Below, piece by piece: positions 1-7,991 of a DNA stretch of 64,000 nucleotides. The position numbers and the translations under genes were made by a program. The stretch comes from JAJDXO01 sp965207535 (lineage in GTDB: Bacteria; Pseudomonadota; Alphaproteobacteria; Rhodospirillales; UBA2165): assembly GCA_965207535.1 (NCBI GenBank), contig CBDBMR010000016.1, positions 594,305 to 658,304 of the forward strand, given 5' to 3'. The notes beneath the pieces were generated by a model, which saw only the letters and a program-made list of their open reading frames with translations, had not been told where the DNA came from and searched no databases. How positions within the stretch are numbered: the stretch's first letter is position 1; every line of letters begins with the position of its first letter.

Positions 1-332
1 AGCCCCCCTTTTGCGCCGGCGGCATGTTGATGCGCCCGCACGATGGTCGAATCCACGATCAGGTATTCGAAGTCGGGATCCTCCGCCAAGGCATTGAAAA
101 GACTCTCCCAAACCCCCGCCTTGGCCCACCGCGAAAAGCGCACGTAGACGCTGTTCCAGTTGCCGAAGGCGTCCGGCAGATCGCGCCACGGCGAACCCGC
201 CCGGGCGATCCACAGCACGGCGTCCACAAACAGGCGGTTGTCCCGACCCGTGGAGCCGCGATCCGCCTCTTTGCCCGGAACCAAACCCTTGATCCGGTCC
301 CATTGCATATCCGTCAGTTCCCGTCGAAGCAT
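1..332 (-). CDS. IS5-family transposase, N-terminal part (partial)
   Basis: This is the first reading frame of the IS transposase, starting at the ATG whose complement is at 330-332. It encodes the N-terminal DUF4096-type domain of IS5/IS427 transposases. It ends with the first catalytic aspartate motif (V-D-S-T-I-V-R-A-H-Q) just before the window edge. The remainder, including the second Asp and the Glu, is in the other frame and is not visible here. It looks intact as far as it can be read. Confidence 0.9.
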   Translation of the reverse strand, partial: MLRRELTDMQWDRIKGLVPGKEADRGSTGRDNRLFVDAVLWIARAGSPWRDLPDAFGNWNSVYVRFSRWAKAGVWESLFNALAEDPDFEYLIVDSTIVRAHQHAAGAKGG

Positions 333-408
333 GACACGCTCCCGCCAGTTGAAACGGTCTTGCTTGAATCACGCCAACCATGAATAGTCCGTTAATTGTC
401 AACAGGAC
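1..408 (-). mobile_element. IS5-family (IS427-like) insertion sequence, copy 1, cut by window edge
   Basis: This is the 5' half of the element fully present at 16631-17471, on the same strand and with the same sequence. Its outer end is the inverted repeat GTCCTGTTGACAATTA (read on the minus strand, ending at 408), followed by CTAG at 409-412. The window starts inside the A4G6 frameshift run of the transposase, so the catalytic second half lies outside. Copies 1 and 2 are direct repeats about 16 kb apart. Confidence 0.95.
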
Positions 409-541
409 CTAGTCCTCACGGAATTTTCAAGATAATATGGAATTGAGTTAACACGGGACCTGCGGCCTATCGTCCATTCCATAGGGACAGGCATCCCGCA
501 CACCGAGAGACTCAACGCACCACTTGAACCGGGAGAAACTT

Positions 542-835
542 ATGGCAACGTTCATCATGCTCATGAACTTCACGCAGGACGGCGTGGCGGGGATCAAGGA
601 CGCCCCGAACCGCCGCAAACAGGCGGAGGACCTCGCCGAAACGTGCGGGGTGAATATCACGGCCAATTACCTGACCATGGGCTCCTATGACCGGGTCAGC
701 ATCGTCGAGGCACCGGACGGCGAAGCCGTCGCCAGATTTGCTTTGGCGCTCGGCGGTCTCGGATTTCTGTCGACGACGACACTCCGGGCGTTCAATTCGG
801 ACGAGGCCGAGGCCATCGTCAGTTCCCTGCCGTAA
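542..835 (+). CDS. GYD domain-containing protein
   Basis: A 97-residue protein of the GYD family: small, single-domain, ferredoxin-like-fold proteins of unknown function, common in Alphaproteobacteria. The N-terminal M-A-T-F-I-M-L-M-N-F-T strand and the internal M-G-S-Y-D motif followed by V-E-A-P-D-G are typical. I chose ATG 542 over an in-frame ATG at 524 because GGGAG lies just upstream and family members start at this point. It stands alone between IS copy 1 and a palindromic repeat that begins within a few bases of its stop. Role unknown. Confidence 0.85.
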   Translation: MATFIMLMNFTQDGVAGIKDAPNRRKQAEDLAETCGVNITANYLTMGSYDRVSIVEAPDGEAVARFALALGGLGFLSTTTLRAFNSDEAEAIVSSLP

Positions 836-1128
836 CCCGCATTTCCCGCCAGGGTTACGGCCTGCGTCGCGTCCAGGCGGTCGATCCGCCAGGAGCGGCC
901 CGAAAAGCGTAGCGGCACCTACGGTTGAGGGCCGCGACGACGCGGGCGGACGCCGGGGCGCGACCCGAAGGGCGGCGCTCTCGGGCCGACAGGGTGCGTC
1001 GAGGCGCTTGCCCGATGTCACCGCATCACGCGCCCGCGCGCGTGTGGACGCGCGACGCGCGGCGCGCCTCTCCTGCTCTGTCGGCCCGACAGAGCCGCGC
1101 AGACCATGACCCTGGCGGGAAGTGCGGG
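836..1128. repeat. Palindrome-ended dispersed repeat (MITE-like), copy 1
   Basis: About 293 bp bounded by near-perfect inverted ends: CCCGCATTTCCCGCCAGGGT at the left and the complement of CCCGCACTTCCCGCCAGGGT at the right. The interior is strongly similar to 5492-5763, with shared blocks such as GGCGGCGCTCTCGGG and CTTGCCCGATGTCACC. It carries a nested short palindrome around the CTGTCGGCCCGACAG segment. No convincing ORF is present. It fills the gap between the GYD gene and the selenoprotein terminator. It could be a non-autonomous transposable element or a structured intergenic repeat. Confidence 0.75.
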
Positions 1129-1135
1129 TTGGCCG

Positions 1136-1180
1136 AAAAAAAGGCGGTCCCGCTTGAGGCCCGGGGACCGCCTTTTCCTT
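1136..1180 (-). terminator. Rho-independent terminator, probably bidirectional
   Basis: A nine-base perfect stem, GGCGGTCCC (1143-1151) pairing with GGGACCGCC (1164-1172), has a 12-base loop. Read on the minus strand it ends in seven T residues, which places it just downstream of the selenoprotein gene. On the plus strand it is followed by TTTTCCTTTT, so it may work in both directions. Confidence 0.85.
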
Positions 1181-1196
1181 TTGCTTGAACCGCGGC

Positions 1197-1844
1197 TCAG
1201 CCGAGGGCCTTGAGATCGGCCAAGGTCTTCTCGGGCTCGGGCCGGGCCGTGTAGTTCGGGTCGATATCGGCCGCCCGGACGACGCCGGAGCCGTCGATCA
1301 CCAGGCGCGACGGGATGGGCAGCGTCCAGCTGTCGTCGCCATTGGTTCCCGGCAGGTCGAGACCGAAACCCTCGTAAATCTTCTTCACCTCGTCCGGCAC
1401 CTGGAACTTGATGCCGAGCTCGGCGGCATAGTTGTTGCCGGCGTCGGTGAGGATGTCGAAGGTCAGGCTGTGCTTCTCGACCATGGCCTGGGTCTTTTCG
1501 GCCAGCTGGGGGCAGAGCGCCACCAAGGTCGCGCCGGCGGCTTCGATCTGGTCCTGTACTTCCTGCAAAGCATACAGCTCCGCATTACAGTAGGGTCACC
1601 ATTCACCCCGATAGACGGTCAGGACCACCGGGCCCTTGGCCAGCAGATCGGCCGAATTGACCGTCTCGCCCCGCGAATTGGGGAGCGAGAAAGCCGGCAG
1701 GGTGTCGCCGGCCTGGATGCAGGTATCGAGGATACCGGATTCCGCCAGTTCCTTGGTCGCGGCGCCCATAACGGCCCGAACTTCCTCCGGCATCCGCTTG
1801 GCGCCGGCCTCGCGAATGGCGGCAAGTTTTTCTTCTAAGCTCAT
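1197..1844 (-). CDS. Peroxiredoxin-like (AhpC/TSA) selenoprotein, in-frame UGA read as selenocysteine
   Basis: A 215-residue thioredoxin-fold protein of the peroxiredoxin-like AhpC/TSA family, a predicted thiol/selenol peroxidase or disulfide oxidoreductase. The frame is open across the whole length except for one TGA at 1596-1598 (codon 83). This is exactly where relatives have the first Cys of W-C-P-Y-C; here it reads Y-R-G-E-W-U-P-Y-C with the resolving Cys at 86. Downstream family motifs continue without frame change (G-T-N-G-D-D-S-W-T-L-P-I-P near 170). A hairpin with GG at the start of its loop follows the UGA. The start ATG at 1844 has GGAG upstream. An annotator treating UGA as stop would split it into 1596-1844 and 1197-1568. 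The alternative is a recent nonsense mutation, which is less likely given the UxxC position and the hairpin. Confidence 0.85.
1563..1590 (-). promoter_or_regulatory. Candidate bacterial SECIS hairpin
   Basis: On the minus strand, five bases after the UGA, CUGUAAUGC pairs with GCUUUGCAG: nine positions with one U-U mismatch and one G-U pair. The ten-base loop GGAGCUGUAU opens with GG. Bacterial SECIS elements sit immediately 3' of the UGA with a conserved G in the apical loop about 15-35 nt away, as here. The codons inside it (TGT, AAT, TAT, GCT, TTG, GTA) are unusually AU-rich for this genome, consistent with structure constraining codon choice. Confidence 0.7.
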
Positions 1845-1967
1845 TTAATTCTCCACGTCTCACTCAGGTCTTGATCCCAAGATTGTCGACACTTTAGAGC
1901 AGCGATCGAGGCTTGGCGATAACGTTCCAGGCGGTGCGTTCCGCCGCATCCGGTCCGCGGAACCGGG

Positions 1968-2972
1968 CTATTCGGCGGCGTCGAATTCGCCGTAGTGGGG
2001 ATAGGTATTGGCCATGTACCAGCGATAGAATTCCCAGTAGGACTCGGCAGGGTACTTGGGCGGATTGTCGGGACCGGTGCAGGTGGGCAGACATTCGCAC
2101 ACCGGTTCGAACGCACTGTTCACAAACAGCGCGATGGAGTAGCGATCCGTGTCCCTGGGCGGAATGACCCGGTGGGGCGTGGCGCGGAACCGGTCGTTGG
2201 ACCAGCGGCCCAGAAATTGGCCGGTATTGACCAGAATGGCGTCGTCCATGCGCGGCGGGCGGAACCAGTTGCCGTCCACGTCGAGAATTTCCAGCCCGTC
2301 TACGTCGGCCTGCGGCAGAAATGTCATGAAGCCCGTATCGGCATGCGGGCCCAGCCCGAACTCGTTGTCCCCCAGATCCGGCACCGGCGGATAGTGCGCC
2401 ATCCGGAAATAGGTGTAATTGTTCTCGAAATACGGTTTGAAGAAGTCTTTCTCCAAATCCAGCGCCGTCGCCCAAACCGGCAACAATGTCTTGCCGAGAT
2501 TCGTCAGCGTGGTCATGTATTCCCGAACCGTTTCCCGGAAACCGGGCAAATCGTCCGGCCACTGGTTTTCGTCGTAGAAGAATTTGCCCGCCTGCCGGTT
2601 GGGGTCGTCTTCGGGATATTCGGTCGCGAACACCAGCACTTCGGTGCTGTCGAACTTGGTGTTCTCGTTGTAGGTGGAGTGCTTGACCATGGTGAAGCCG
2701 GGCTTGATATAGCCCCGCTGGTTCACGTTGATCTCAAGCTTCATCTTTTCTTCGATGGGCAGATCGTGAAAGCGCCGGGTCTCGGAGAATATCCGCTCGA
2801 TCAGGTCGTCACCGACCCCGTGATTGCGGATGAAAAAGAAGCCGACATTCTCACACGCATCGCGGAACTGATCCGCCAATGCTTCCAGCGCGCCCTTCTC
2901 GCCCGCGAGAAAGGGGCCGGTATCGAGCACCGGCAGCTCACCGATTTCGACTAAACGATCGTCACTTGCCAT
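1968..2972 (-). CDS. 2-oxoglutarate/Fe(II)-dependent dioxygenase, isopenicillin N synthase family
   Basis: A 334-residue cytosolic non-heme iron oxygenase. It has the N-terminal DIOX_N region (near 10-120) and the C-terminal double-stranded beta-helix. Visible ligands are H210 and D212 (G-P-H-A-D-T-G-F) and the distal H267 (A-T-P-H-R-V). The 2OG-binding R-x-S is at R277/S279 (D-R-Y-S-I-A). I chose ATG 2972 because M-A-S-D-D follows a GGGAG, and the in-frame upstream ATG would add a non-conserved leader. Substrate is unknown; family members act on amino acids, alkaloid-like compounds or ethylene biosynthesis. It is divergent from the dehydrogenase at 3104, with a shared promoter region. Confidence 0.85.
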   Translation of the reverse strand: MASDDRLVEIGELPVLDTGPFLAGEKGALEALADQFRDACENVGFFFIRNHGVGDDLIERIFSETRRFHDLPIEEKMKLEINVNQRGYIKPGFTMVKHSTYNENTKFDSTEVLVFATEYPEDDPNRQAGKFFYDENQWPDDLPGFRETVREYMTTLTNLGKTLLPVWATALDLEKDFFKPYFENNYTYFRMAHYPPVPDLGDNEFGLGPHADTGFMTFLPQADVDGLEILDVDGNWFRPPRMDDAILVNTGQFLGRWSNDRFRATPHRVIPPRDTDRYSIALFVNSAFEPVCECLPTCTGPDNPPKYPAESYWEFYRWYMANTYPHYGEFDAAE

Positions 2973-3103
2973 AACCCAAGGCTCCCAGTTGGCCGTCCAC
3001 ATGCGTCCCGTATGTCGCCCCCCTTCTTCGGGTGGACATTCGTCTAATATTGAACGCTAATTGCCGGAATTTGAAGCCATATCGAACTTCGAGGATGGAC
3101 GGA

Positions 3104-4006
3104 ATGGGACAAGCGGCGGGCATCATCGGCTTGGGCATCATGGGATCGGCCTTCAGCCGGAATATGATGAAAAACGGCGTCCAGGTCATCGGTTACGACA
3201 TCGATGACGGCAAATTGGACGGCCTAGCCAAGGAGGGACTGACGCGGGCCGGGTCTCCGGCCGATGTCGCCCGTCAGGCGGACGTGGTGATTACCTCCCT
3301 TCCCTCGCCGGCCGCCTTCCACGCGGTGATGACCGGGGAGAACGGTCTGGCGTCGTCGGGCAAGGCCGGTCTGGTGGTCGCCGACACCTGCACTCTCACC
3401 GTCGAGGACAAACAGAAGGCGTTCGATGCACTCGCGCTCCATGACGTCATCCTGCTTGACTGTCCGGTGAGCGGCACCGGCGTGCAAGCCGCCAACGCCG
3501 ATCTGGCCATACTCGGGTCGGGCGACGAGGCGGCCTTCCGGAAAGCAAAACCCATACTCGAGAGCTTTTCGCGAAACGCGCACTATGTCGGCGCCTTCGG
3601 CAACGGCTCCAAGACCAAATATGTCGCCAACCTGTTGGTCGCCATCCACAACGTATCGGCCGCCGAGGCATTGGTGTTGGGACAAAAAGCGGGGTTGGAC
3701 CCGGCAACCTTGTTGGCGGTCCTCCAGGATGGCGCCGGGAACTCCCGCATGCTGGAAATGCGGGGACCGATGATGGTGGCCAACGACTACACATCGAAGG
3801 TGTCCGCCACCATGATCACCCAGGACAAGGACATGGGGATCATCAACGCCTTCATCGACGGAGTGGGCGCGCCCGCCCCGTTATTCAAAGCGACGCTCAG
3901 CCTGTACAAGGCCGCGCTGTCCCAGGGATTGGAGAACAGCGATACCGCCTCGGTCTGCGCGGTACTGGAGAATCTGGCCGGCATGGAACGCGACCGAACC
4001 GGATAA
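3104..4006 (+). CDS. NAD(P)-dependent beta-hydroxyacid dehydrogenase (3-hydroxyisobutyrate dehydrogenase family)
   Basis: A 300-residue oxidoreductase. It has the Rossmann G-L-G-I-M-G-S motif at 9-15 and the substrate-binding D-C-P-V-S-G-T-G at 119-126. The catalytic lysine is in G-N-G-S-K-T-K-Y-V-A-N at 167-177, probably K172. A C-terminal helical 6PGDH-like domain follows. ATG 3104 is preceded by GGATGGACGGA; ATG 3095 and a longer 3032 start are possible. It would oxidise a small 3-hydroxyacid such as 3-hydroxyisobutyrate, glycerate or sulfolactate-type compounds, and the sequence alone does not tell which. The next gene starts 28 bases downstream on the same strand. Confidence 0.85.
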   Translation: MGQAAGIIGLGIMGSAFSRNMMKNGVQVIGYDIDDGKLDGLAKEGLTRAGSPADVARQADVVITSLPSPAAFHAVMTGENGLASSGKAGLVVADTCTLTVEDKQKAFDALALHDVILLDCPVSGTGVQAANADLAILGSGDEAAFRKAKPILESFSRNAHYVGAFGNGSKTKYVANLLVAIHNVSAAEALVLGQKAGLDPATLLAVLQDGAGNSRMLEMRGPMMVANDYTSKVSATMITQDKDMGIINAFIDGVGAPAPLFKATLSLYKAALSQGLENSDTASVCAVLENLAGMERDRTG

Positions 4007-4034
4007 ACGAACAGACGCGCGACAGGAGTGGCTC

Positions 4035-5354
4035 TTGGCCAAGGTTCGCCGCGAAGCGGATATCGAGCAGACATTCTACGAAGCCGAGCAGGCCGGCTTG
4101 AAACTGGCAATCCGCGTCCGGACGGTGGCACTGGTCCTGCTCGGCCTCTTTCTGGGCATTTCGCGCTCCCCGGACCCGACACACGCGCTGGAATTGATTG
4201 GCGGCGTCATCGGGTTTGTCGCCCTCGGCGGCATTCATTATGTGATCATCGGATCGCAATTCGACCGGAAGTGGGTGAAGTACGTCTTCATCTCCATCGA
4301 TGTCGCCATTCTCTCCGTATTGGTTGCGACCCAGCCGCTTTACGAATCAATCGATTTGCCGCAGGCGGTCAATTTCCGCAACACCATCTTCCCCTATTTT
4401 TTCGTCGTCCTTGGGGTATCCGCCTTTAGTTTCTCACCCGGGATGGTGCTGTGGACCGGGGTTGCCGGAGTCATCGGCTGGCTGAGCGCGTTCGCGTGGT
4501 CGATCCAGGATATGGCGGTGAGGTTTGATTGGACCGATATCGGACTGGCCCCGACAAACGAACATTTCATCTCCATCTTCCTGAATCCCAACTGGATCGG
4601 CACCGGCAGCCGCATCCAGGAATCCGTCATGTTCATGGTGGTCGCCATCCTGATCGCCGTCGTCATGTGGCGGGCGCGGAACACGGTCCGTCGGCAGCTC
4701 GAACTCGACGAAGAGCGCCGGACCATCACCGAGGTGTTTGGTCAATTCGTCCCAAAGGCGATCGCGGACGCCCTGATTGCCGATCGGGGCGCCTTGGAGC
4801 CGGTGGAGCGGGACGCCACCATCCTGTTCAGCGACATTGCCGGCTTCACCGAAATGACCGAGCGGCACGGCGCCCAGAAAATCGTCCGGATCCTGAATAC
4901 CTATTTCGATGAAATTACGCGCATCATCAGCGGGTACGACGGGGTCATCACCCAGTTCCAGGGGGACGCGATTTTGGCGACCTTCAACGTCCCCCTCGAA
5001 GACCCGGAGCATGCCGTCAAGGCGGTTCGCGCGGCGCGCGACATCCAGACCTTGGTACGGGAGAGGACGTTCGACGGGACGGAAATCCGCGCTCGGGTTG
5101 GCGTCTGTACCGGACCTGTTCTTGCCGGAAACATCGGCGGCGGCGGCCGGCAAAACTACACTGTGCACGGCGATACGGTGAATCTGGCCGCCAGGCTGGA
5201 AGCCCTCAACAAGGAGCACGGCACCGACGTGCTGGTCAGCGACCGGATCGTCCAATTGGCCGGCGGAAATGTGTCCGGTGTCAGTTTTGACCTCATCGGT
5301 GAGATCGATGTCCGCGGCCTGTCCCAGCCGGTCTCCATATACACCTTTGCATAG
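4035..5354 (+). CDS. Membrane-bound class III adenylate/guanylate cyclase
   Basis: A 439-residue protein with a TTG start after AGGAG. The N-terminal half has about five or six hydrophobic segments (around 29-44, 51-72, 83-99, 119-157, 197-212). The catalytic domain follows from about 258 to 435. Metal-binding aspartates are D267 (F-S-D-I-A-G-F-T) and D311 (Q-G-D-A-I-L-A-T-F). The transition-state motif V-N-L-A-A-R-L-E is intact. The residue four before D311, normally the adenine-selecting Lys, is Gln (Q307), so nucleotide specificity is uncertain. It makes cAMP or cGMP in response to a membrane or intramembrane signal. A cyclic-nucleotide-binding ABC protein lies at 28111-31719. Confidence 0.88.
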   Translation: MAKVRREADIEQTFYEAEQAGLKLAIRVRTVALVLLGLFLGISRSPDPTHALELIGGVIGFVALGGIHYVIIGSQFDRKWVKYVFISIDVAILSVLVATQPLYESIDLPQAVNFRNTIFPYFFVVLGVSAFSFSPGMVLWTGVAGVIGWLSAFAWSIQDMAVRFDWTDIGLAPTNEHFISIFLNPNWIGTGSRIQESVMFMVVAILIAVVMWRARNTVRRQLELDEERRTITEVFGQFVPKAIADALIADRGALEPVERDATILFSDIAGFTEMTERHGAQKIVRILNTYFDEITRIISGYDGVITQFQGDAILATFNVPLEDPEHAVKAVRAARDIQTLVRERTFDGTEIRARVGVCTGPVLAGNIGGGGRQNYTVHGDTVNLAARLEALNKEHGTDVLVSDRIVQLAGGNVSGVSFDLIGEIDVRGLSQPVSIYTFA

Positions 5355-5491
5355 ACACCTTGTGATTTGGCCATGCCCGCGCGCCGGGACCGCCCGGGAT
5401 ACGCCGGTAAGGCGTCGCGGCGCGTGGCGGATTATCCGATCGACGAATCCCGATGCACGGCCATGGTCATGGCCCGGGAAATTCGCTAAAT
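5355..5491. other. Short gap without a recognisable gene
   Basis: Together with the following repeat this makes about 400 bases between the cyclase and the MlaF-like ATPase. This first part has no convincing ORF, promoter or RNA that I can see. Confidence 0.5.
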
Positions 5492-5763
5492 TAGCCCCCA
5501 TTTCCCGCCAGGGTCACGGCCTGCGTCGCGTCCAGGCGGTCGAGCCGCCAGGAGCGACCCGAAATGCGTAGCGGTACCTACGGTTGAGGGTCGCGACGAC
5601 GCGGGCGGGCGCCGGGACGCGACCCGAAGGGCGGCGCTCTCGGGTCGACAGCGTGCGTCAAGCCGCTTGCCCGATGTCACCCGCATCGTGCGGCGCGCCT
5701 CTCCTGCTCTGTCGACCCGACAGCACCGCGCAGACCATGACCCTGGCGGGAAATGGGGGCTAG
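5492..5763. repeat. Palindrome-ended dispersed repeat (MITE-like), copy 2
   Basis: About 272 bp, interior-homologous to 836-1128. Its ends are a perfect 23-base inverted repeat that begins TAGCCCCCATTTCCCGCC; complementarity extends imperfectly for about ten more bases. The outermost bases differ from copy 1 but remain self-complementary within each copy. The right end runs into the start of the next gene and supplies its G-rich upstream segment. Confidence 0.75.
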
Positions 5764-5767
5764 ACTG

Positions 5768-6556
5768 GTGAACGGAAGGGCAAATCCCAAGATCAAGCTC
5801 GAGGGCGTGACCAAAAGCTTTGGTGACGAGCATGTGCTGCGCGGCGTCGATTTGGAGGTCGGCGACGGCGAATCAGTGGTGCTTGTCGGCCCGTCGGCCT
5901 GCGGCAAGACCTTGCTGTTCAAGTGTATAGTCGGATTGATCCCGCCCGATTCCGGGTCGATCAAGATCGACGGCGAGGAAACCGTCGGCCTCGCCCCTGA
6001 CGAGCGGGAACAGCTATTGCGGCGTGTCGGTATGCTGTTTCAGCAATCCGCCCTGTTTGACAGTTTGAGCATTTGGGAGAACGTCGCCTTCCGGCTGATT
6101 CAAAGTCAGCGGGTGCCGCGTACCGAGGCGCGCCGGCTGGCGGTGGAAAAGCTTTCTCAAGTGGGAATGGACACTGAGGTCGCCGACCTGTTGCCGGCGG
6201 AACTTTCCGGCGGCATGCAGAAGCGGGTCGGATTTGCCCGGGCGATTGCCGGTGATCCGGAGATTGTCTTCCTCGACGAGCCCACCGCCGGGCTCGATCC
6301 GATCATGAGCAACATCATCAACGAGTTGATTCTGGACGGGGTTCGCCAGCTGGGCGCCACGACGCTATCGATCACTTCGGACATGTCGGGCGCACGGATG
6401 ATTTCCGACCGTATCGCCATGCTCCATGACGGCCAGATCATCTGGCAAGGACCAGCGGATCAGGTGGATGCCGCCGAAAATCCCTATCTCGATCAGTTCA
6501 TCCACAGCCGCGCCGAGGGCCCCATCGAGACGGTGGTCACCCCCGACCGCGCCTGA
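5768..6556 (+). CDS. MlaF-type phospholipid/toluene-tolerance ABC transporter ATPase
   Basis: A 262-residue ATPase related to MlaF, the cytoplasmic motor of the MlaFEDB machinery that moves phospholipids between outer and inner membranes. It shows Walker A G-P-S-A-C-G-K-T, signature L-S-G-G-M-Q-K-R (the M-Q-K-R form is typical of MlaF), Walker B I-V-F-L-D-E-P-T and D-loop G-L-D-P. The start is uncertain: GTG 5768 just after the repeat is preferred, and ATG 5753 lies inside it. No MlaE permease or MlaD partner is adjacent, so it is an orphan ATPase here. The natural upstream context may have been replaced by the repeat. Confidence 0.82.
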   Translation: MNGRANPKIKLEGVTKSFGDEHVLRGVDLEVGDGESVVLVGPSACGKTLLFKCIVGLIPPDSGSIKIDGEETVGLAPDEREQLLRRVGMLFQQSALFDSLSIWENVAFRLIQSQRVPRTEARRLAVEKLSQVGMDTEVADLLPAELSGGMQKRVGFARAIAGDPEIVFLDEPTAGLDPIMSNIINELILDGVRQLGATTLSITSDMSGARMISDRIAMLHDGQIIWQGPADQVDAAENPYLDQFIHSRAEGPIETVVTPDRA

Positions 6557-6605
6557 CAGCCGCCAAGTGCTTGCCGCTCCCCCGCTGAAGTGATAGCCAA
6601 ATCGA

Positions 6606-7403
6606 ATGTCCAGCCCTGCGCCGAAACCCCTCGTCGGAATTCCCACCAGCGTGATGGAGCTTACCAGCCGCCGTCATCGGGCCCATTACATCGGCCTGAA
6701 CTACCCGGAGGTGGCGGCAGTGTTCTCCGGAGCGATGCCGGTCCTCCTGCCGTCGCGCGCGCATGACCTCGACGTCGAAGGAACCTGCGCGCAGATCGAC
6801 GGGCTGCTGCTCCCCGGCGGGCGGGCGAACATCGAGCCCCATCACTACGGGGGGCCGCCGTTTCCCGACGACGAACCCATCGATCCCGACCGGGACAACA
6901 TGGTTCTGCCGCTGATCCGCGGCTGCGTCGATGCCGGTGTGCCGGTCTTCGGAACCTGCCGCGGCCTGCAGGAGATGAATGTCGCACTCGGCGGAAGCCT
7001 GCACTACCGGATTCATTTGCTGCCCGGCAAGAAGGACCACCGGATGCCGCGGGGCGACGACGTCACCGTCGAAGAAATCATGGGTCCCAAACACACTGTC
7101 AAACTGACCAGCGGCGGCCTGCTTCATTCCCTCGTCGGCAAGGACGAGGTGATGGTCAATTCGCTGCACGGTCAGGGCGTGGACCGGCTTGCGGACGGCT
7201 TGGAGGTGGAAGCCGTATCGCCGGACGGGGTCATCGAAGGAATCAATCTGGCGGGCGCCAAGTCGTTTGCCGTCGGCGTGCAATGGCACGCCGAATGGCA
7301 GCCCAGCGAGCATGAACTGTCGAAAAAGCTGTTCCAGGCCTTCGGGGACGCGGCCCGGGAACGGGCCGCCAAACGGCGCAACGGTGTCGGGTCAATCGAC
7401 TAG
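6606..7403 (+). CDS. Gamma-glutamyl-gamma-aminobutyrate hydrolase family protein (class I glutamine amidotransferase-like, C26)
   Basis: A 265-residue peptidase C26 protein of the PuuD type, which hydrolyses gamma-glutamyl amides such as gamma-glutamyl-GABA in polyamine degradation. The triad is visible: nucleophile C118 in F-G-T-C-R-G-L-Q-E, with H228 and E230 in Q-W-H-A-E-W. The oxyanion-side L-L-L-P-G-G is at 67-72. No other putrescine-pathway genes are adjacent, so the substrate is inferred only. Its 3' end overlaps the convergent thioesterase by four bases. Confidence 0.85.
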   Translation: MSSPAPKPLVGIPTSVMELTSRRHRAHYIGLNYPEVAAVFSGAMPVLLPSRAHDLDVEGTCAQIDGLLLPGGRANIEPHHYGGPPFPDDEPIDPDRDNMVLPLIRGCVDAGVPVFGTCRGLQEMNVALGGSLHYRIHLLPGKKDHRMPRGDDVTVEEIMGPKHTVKLTSGGLLHSLVGKDEVMVNSLHGQGVDRLADGLEVEAVSPDGVIEGINLAGAKSFAVGVQWHAEWQPSEHELSKKLFQAFGDAARERAAKRRNGVGSID

Positions 7404-7858
7404 GATGTCGATAAGTTATCTTCCAGCGCGGTCCGCAGGTCCCCCCCGATCCGCGACGCCTTCCCGGTCTCCCCATCCACGTACACGGTGATGGTCTCGG
7501 CGACGGCGATACATTTGTCTCCCTGAAATACCCCCTGCCCCATCGTATAGGAACTGCCGCCGACCCGCAGGACGACGGTTCCCACATCAACCTCACCCGG
7601 ATAGCTCAACTCCGAAACATATTCCACGGTGAACTTCACCACCACGAAGCCGGCGAGAATATCCACGGCCCCGCCGGGCATCTTGGCGATACGGAAATCG
7701 ACCCGGCCGTCCTCGAAGAATTGGTTGATGGCGATGTTGTTGACATGGTTGTTGGGGTCGAGGTCGTTGTAGCGGATTCGCTCGGTGACCCACGTCGCAT
7801 AGCCCTCGCGGGTTCGTAATGAGGGGTCGGGGACCGGTGTAGGCGTTGTGTCGTTCAT
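7400..7858 (-). CDS. Hotdog-fold acyl-CoA thioesterase (4HBT family)
   Basis: A 152-residue single-hotdog thioesterase. The active-site motif R-Y-N-D-L-D-P-N-N-H-V-N-N (29-41, probable catalytic D34) is the 4-hydroxybenzoyl-CoA thioesterase/YbgC signature. The remainder matches the five-stranded sheet, with a late V-G-G-S-S-Y-T-M-G-Q strand. It hydrolyses some acyl-CoA in the cytoplasm; chain length cannot be read. Its 3' end overlaps the convergent amidotransferase gene. Confidence 0.85.
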   Translation of the reverse strand: MNDTTPTPVPDPSLRTREGYATWVTERIRYNDLDPNNHVNNIAINQFFEDGRVDFRIAKMPGGAVDILAGFVVVKFTVEYVSELSYPGEVDVGTVVLRVGGSSYTMGQGVFQGDKCIAVAETITVYVDGETGKASRIGGDLRTALEDNLSTS

Positions 7859-7991
7859 GGAAGCGTTTTACTTGGCCGGAACCGTTTCGGCGAGCACGGA
7901 TCGCATGGACGCCGCCATGTCCGTTTCATCCCGCAGGCGATCGCGGGCGCCAAGTGAGGTATCTGCCGCCCGGCGAGGCGCCTGCCGCCGG

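Noticed and set aside
1596..1598. The TGA as an ordinary nonsense mutation making a pseudogene
   Set aside because: It falls exactly on the catalytic Cys codon, flanking sequence is well conserved, and a SECIS-like hairpin follows. It cannot be excluded without the sel genes.
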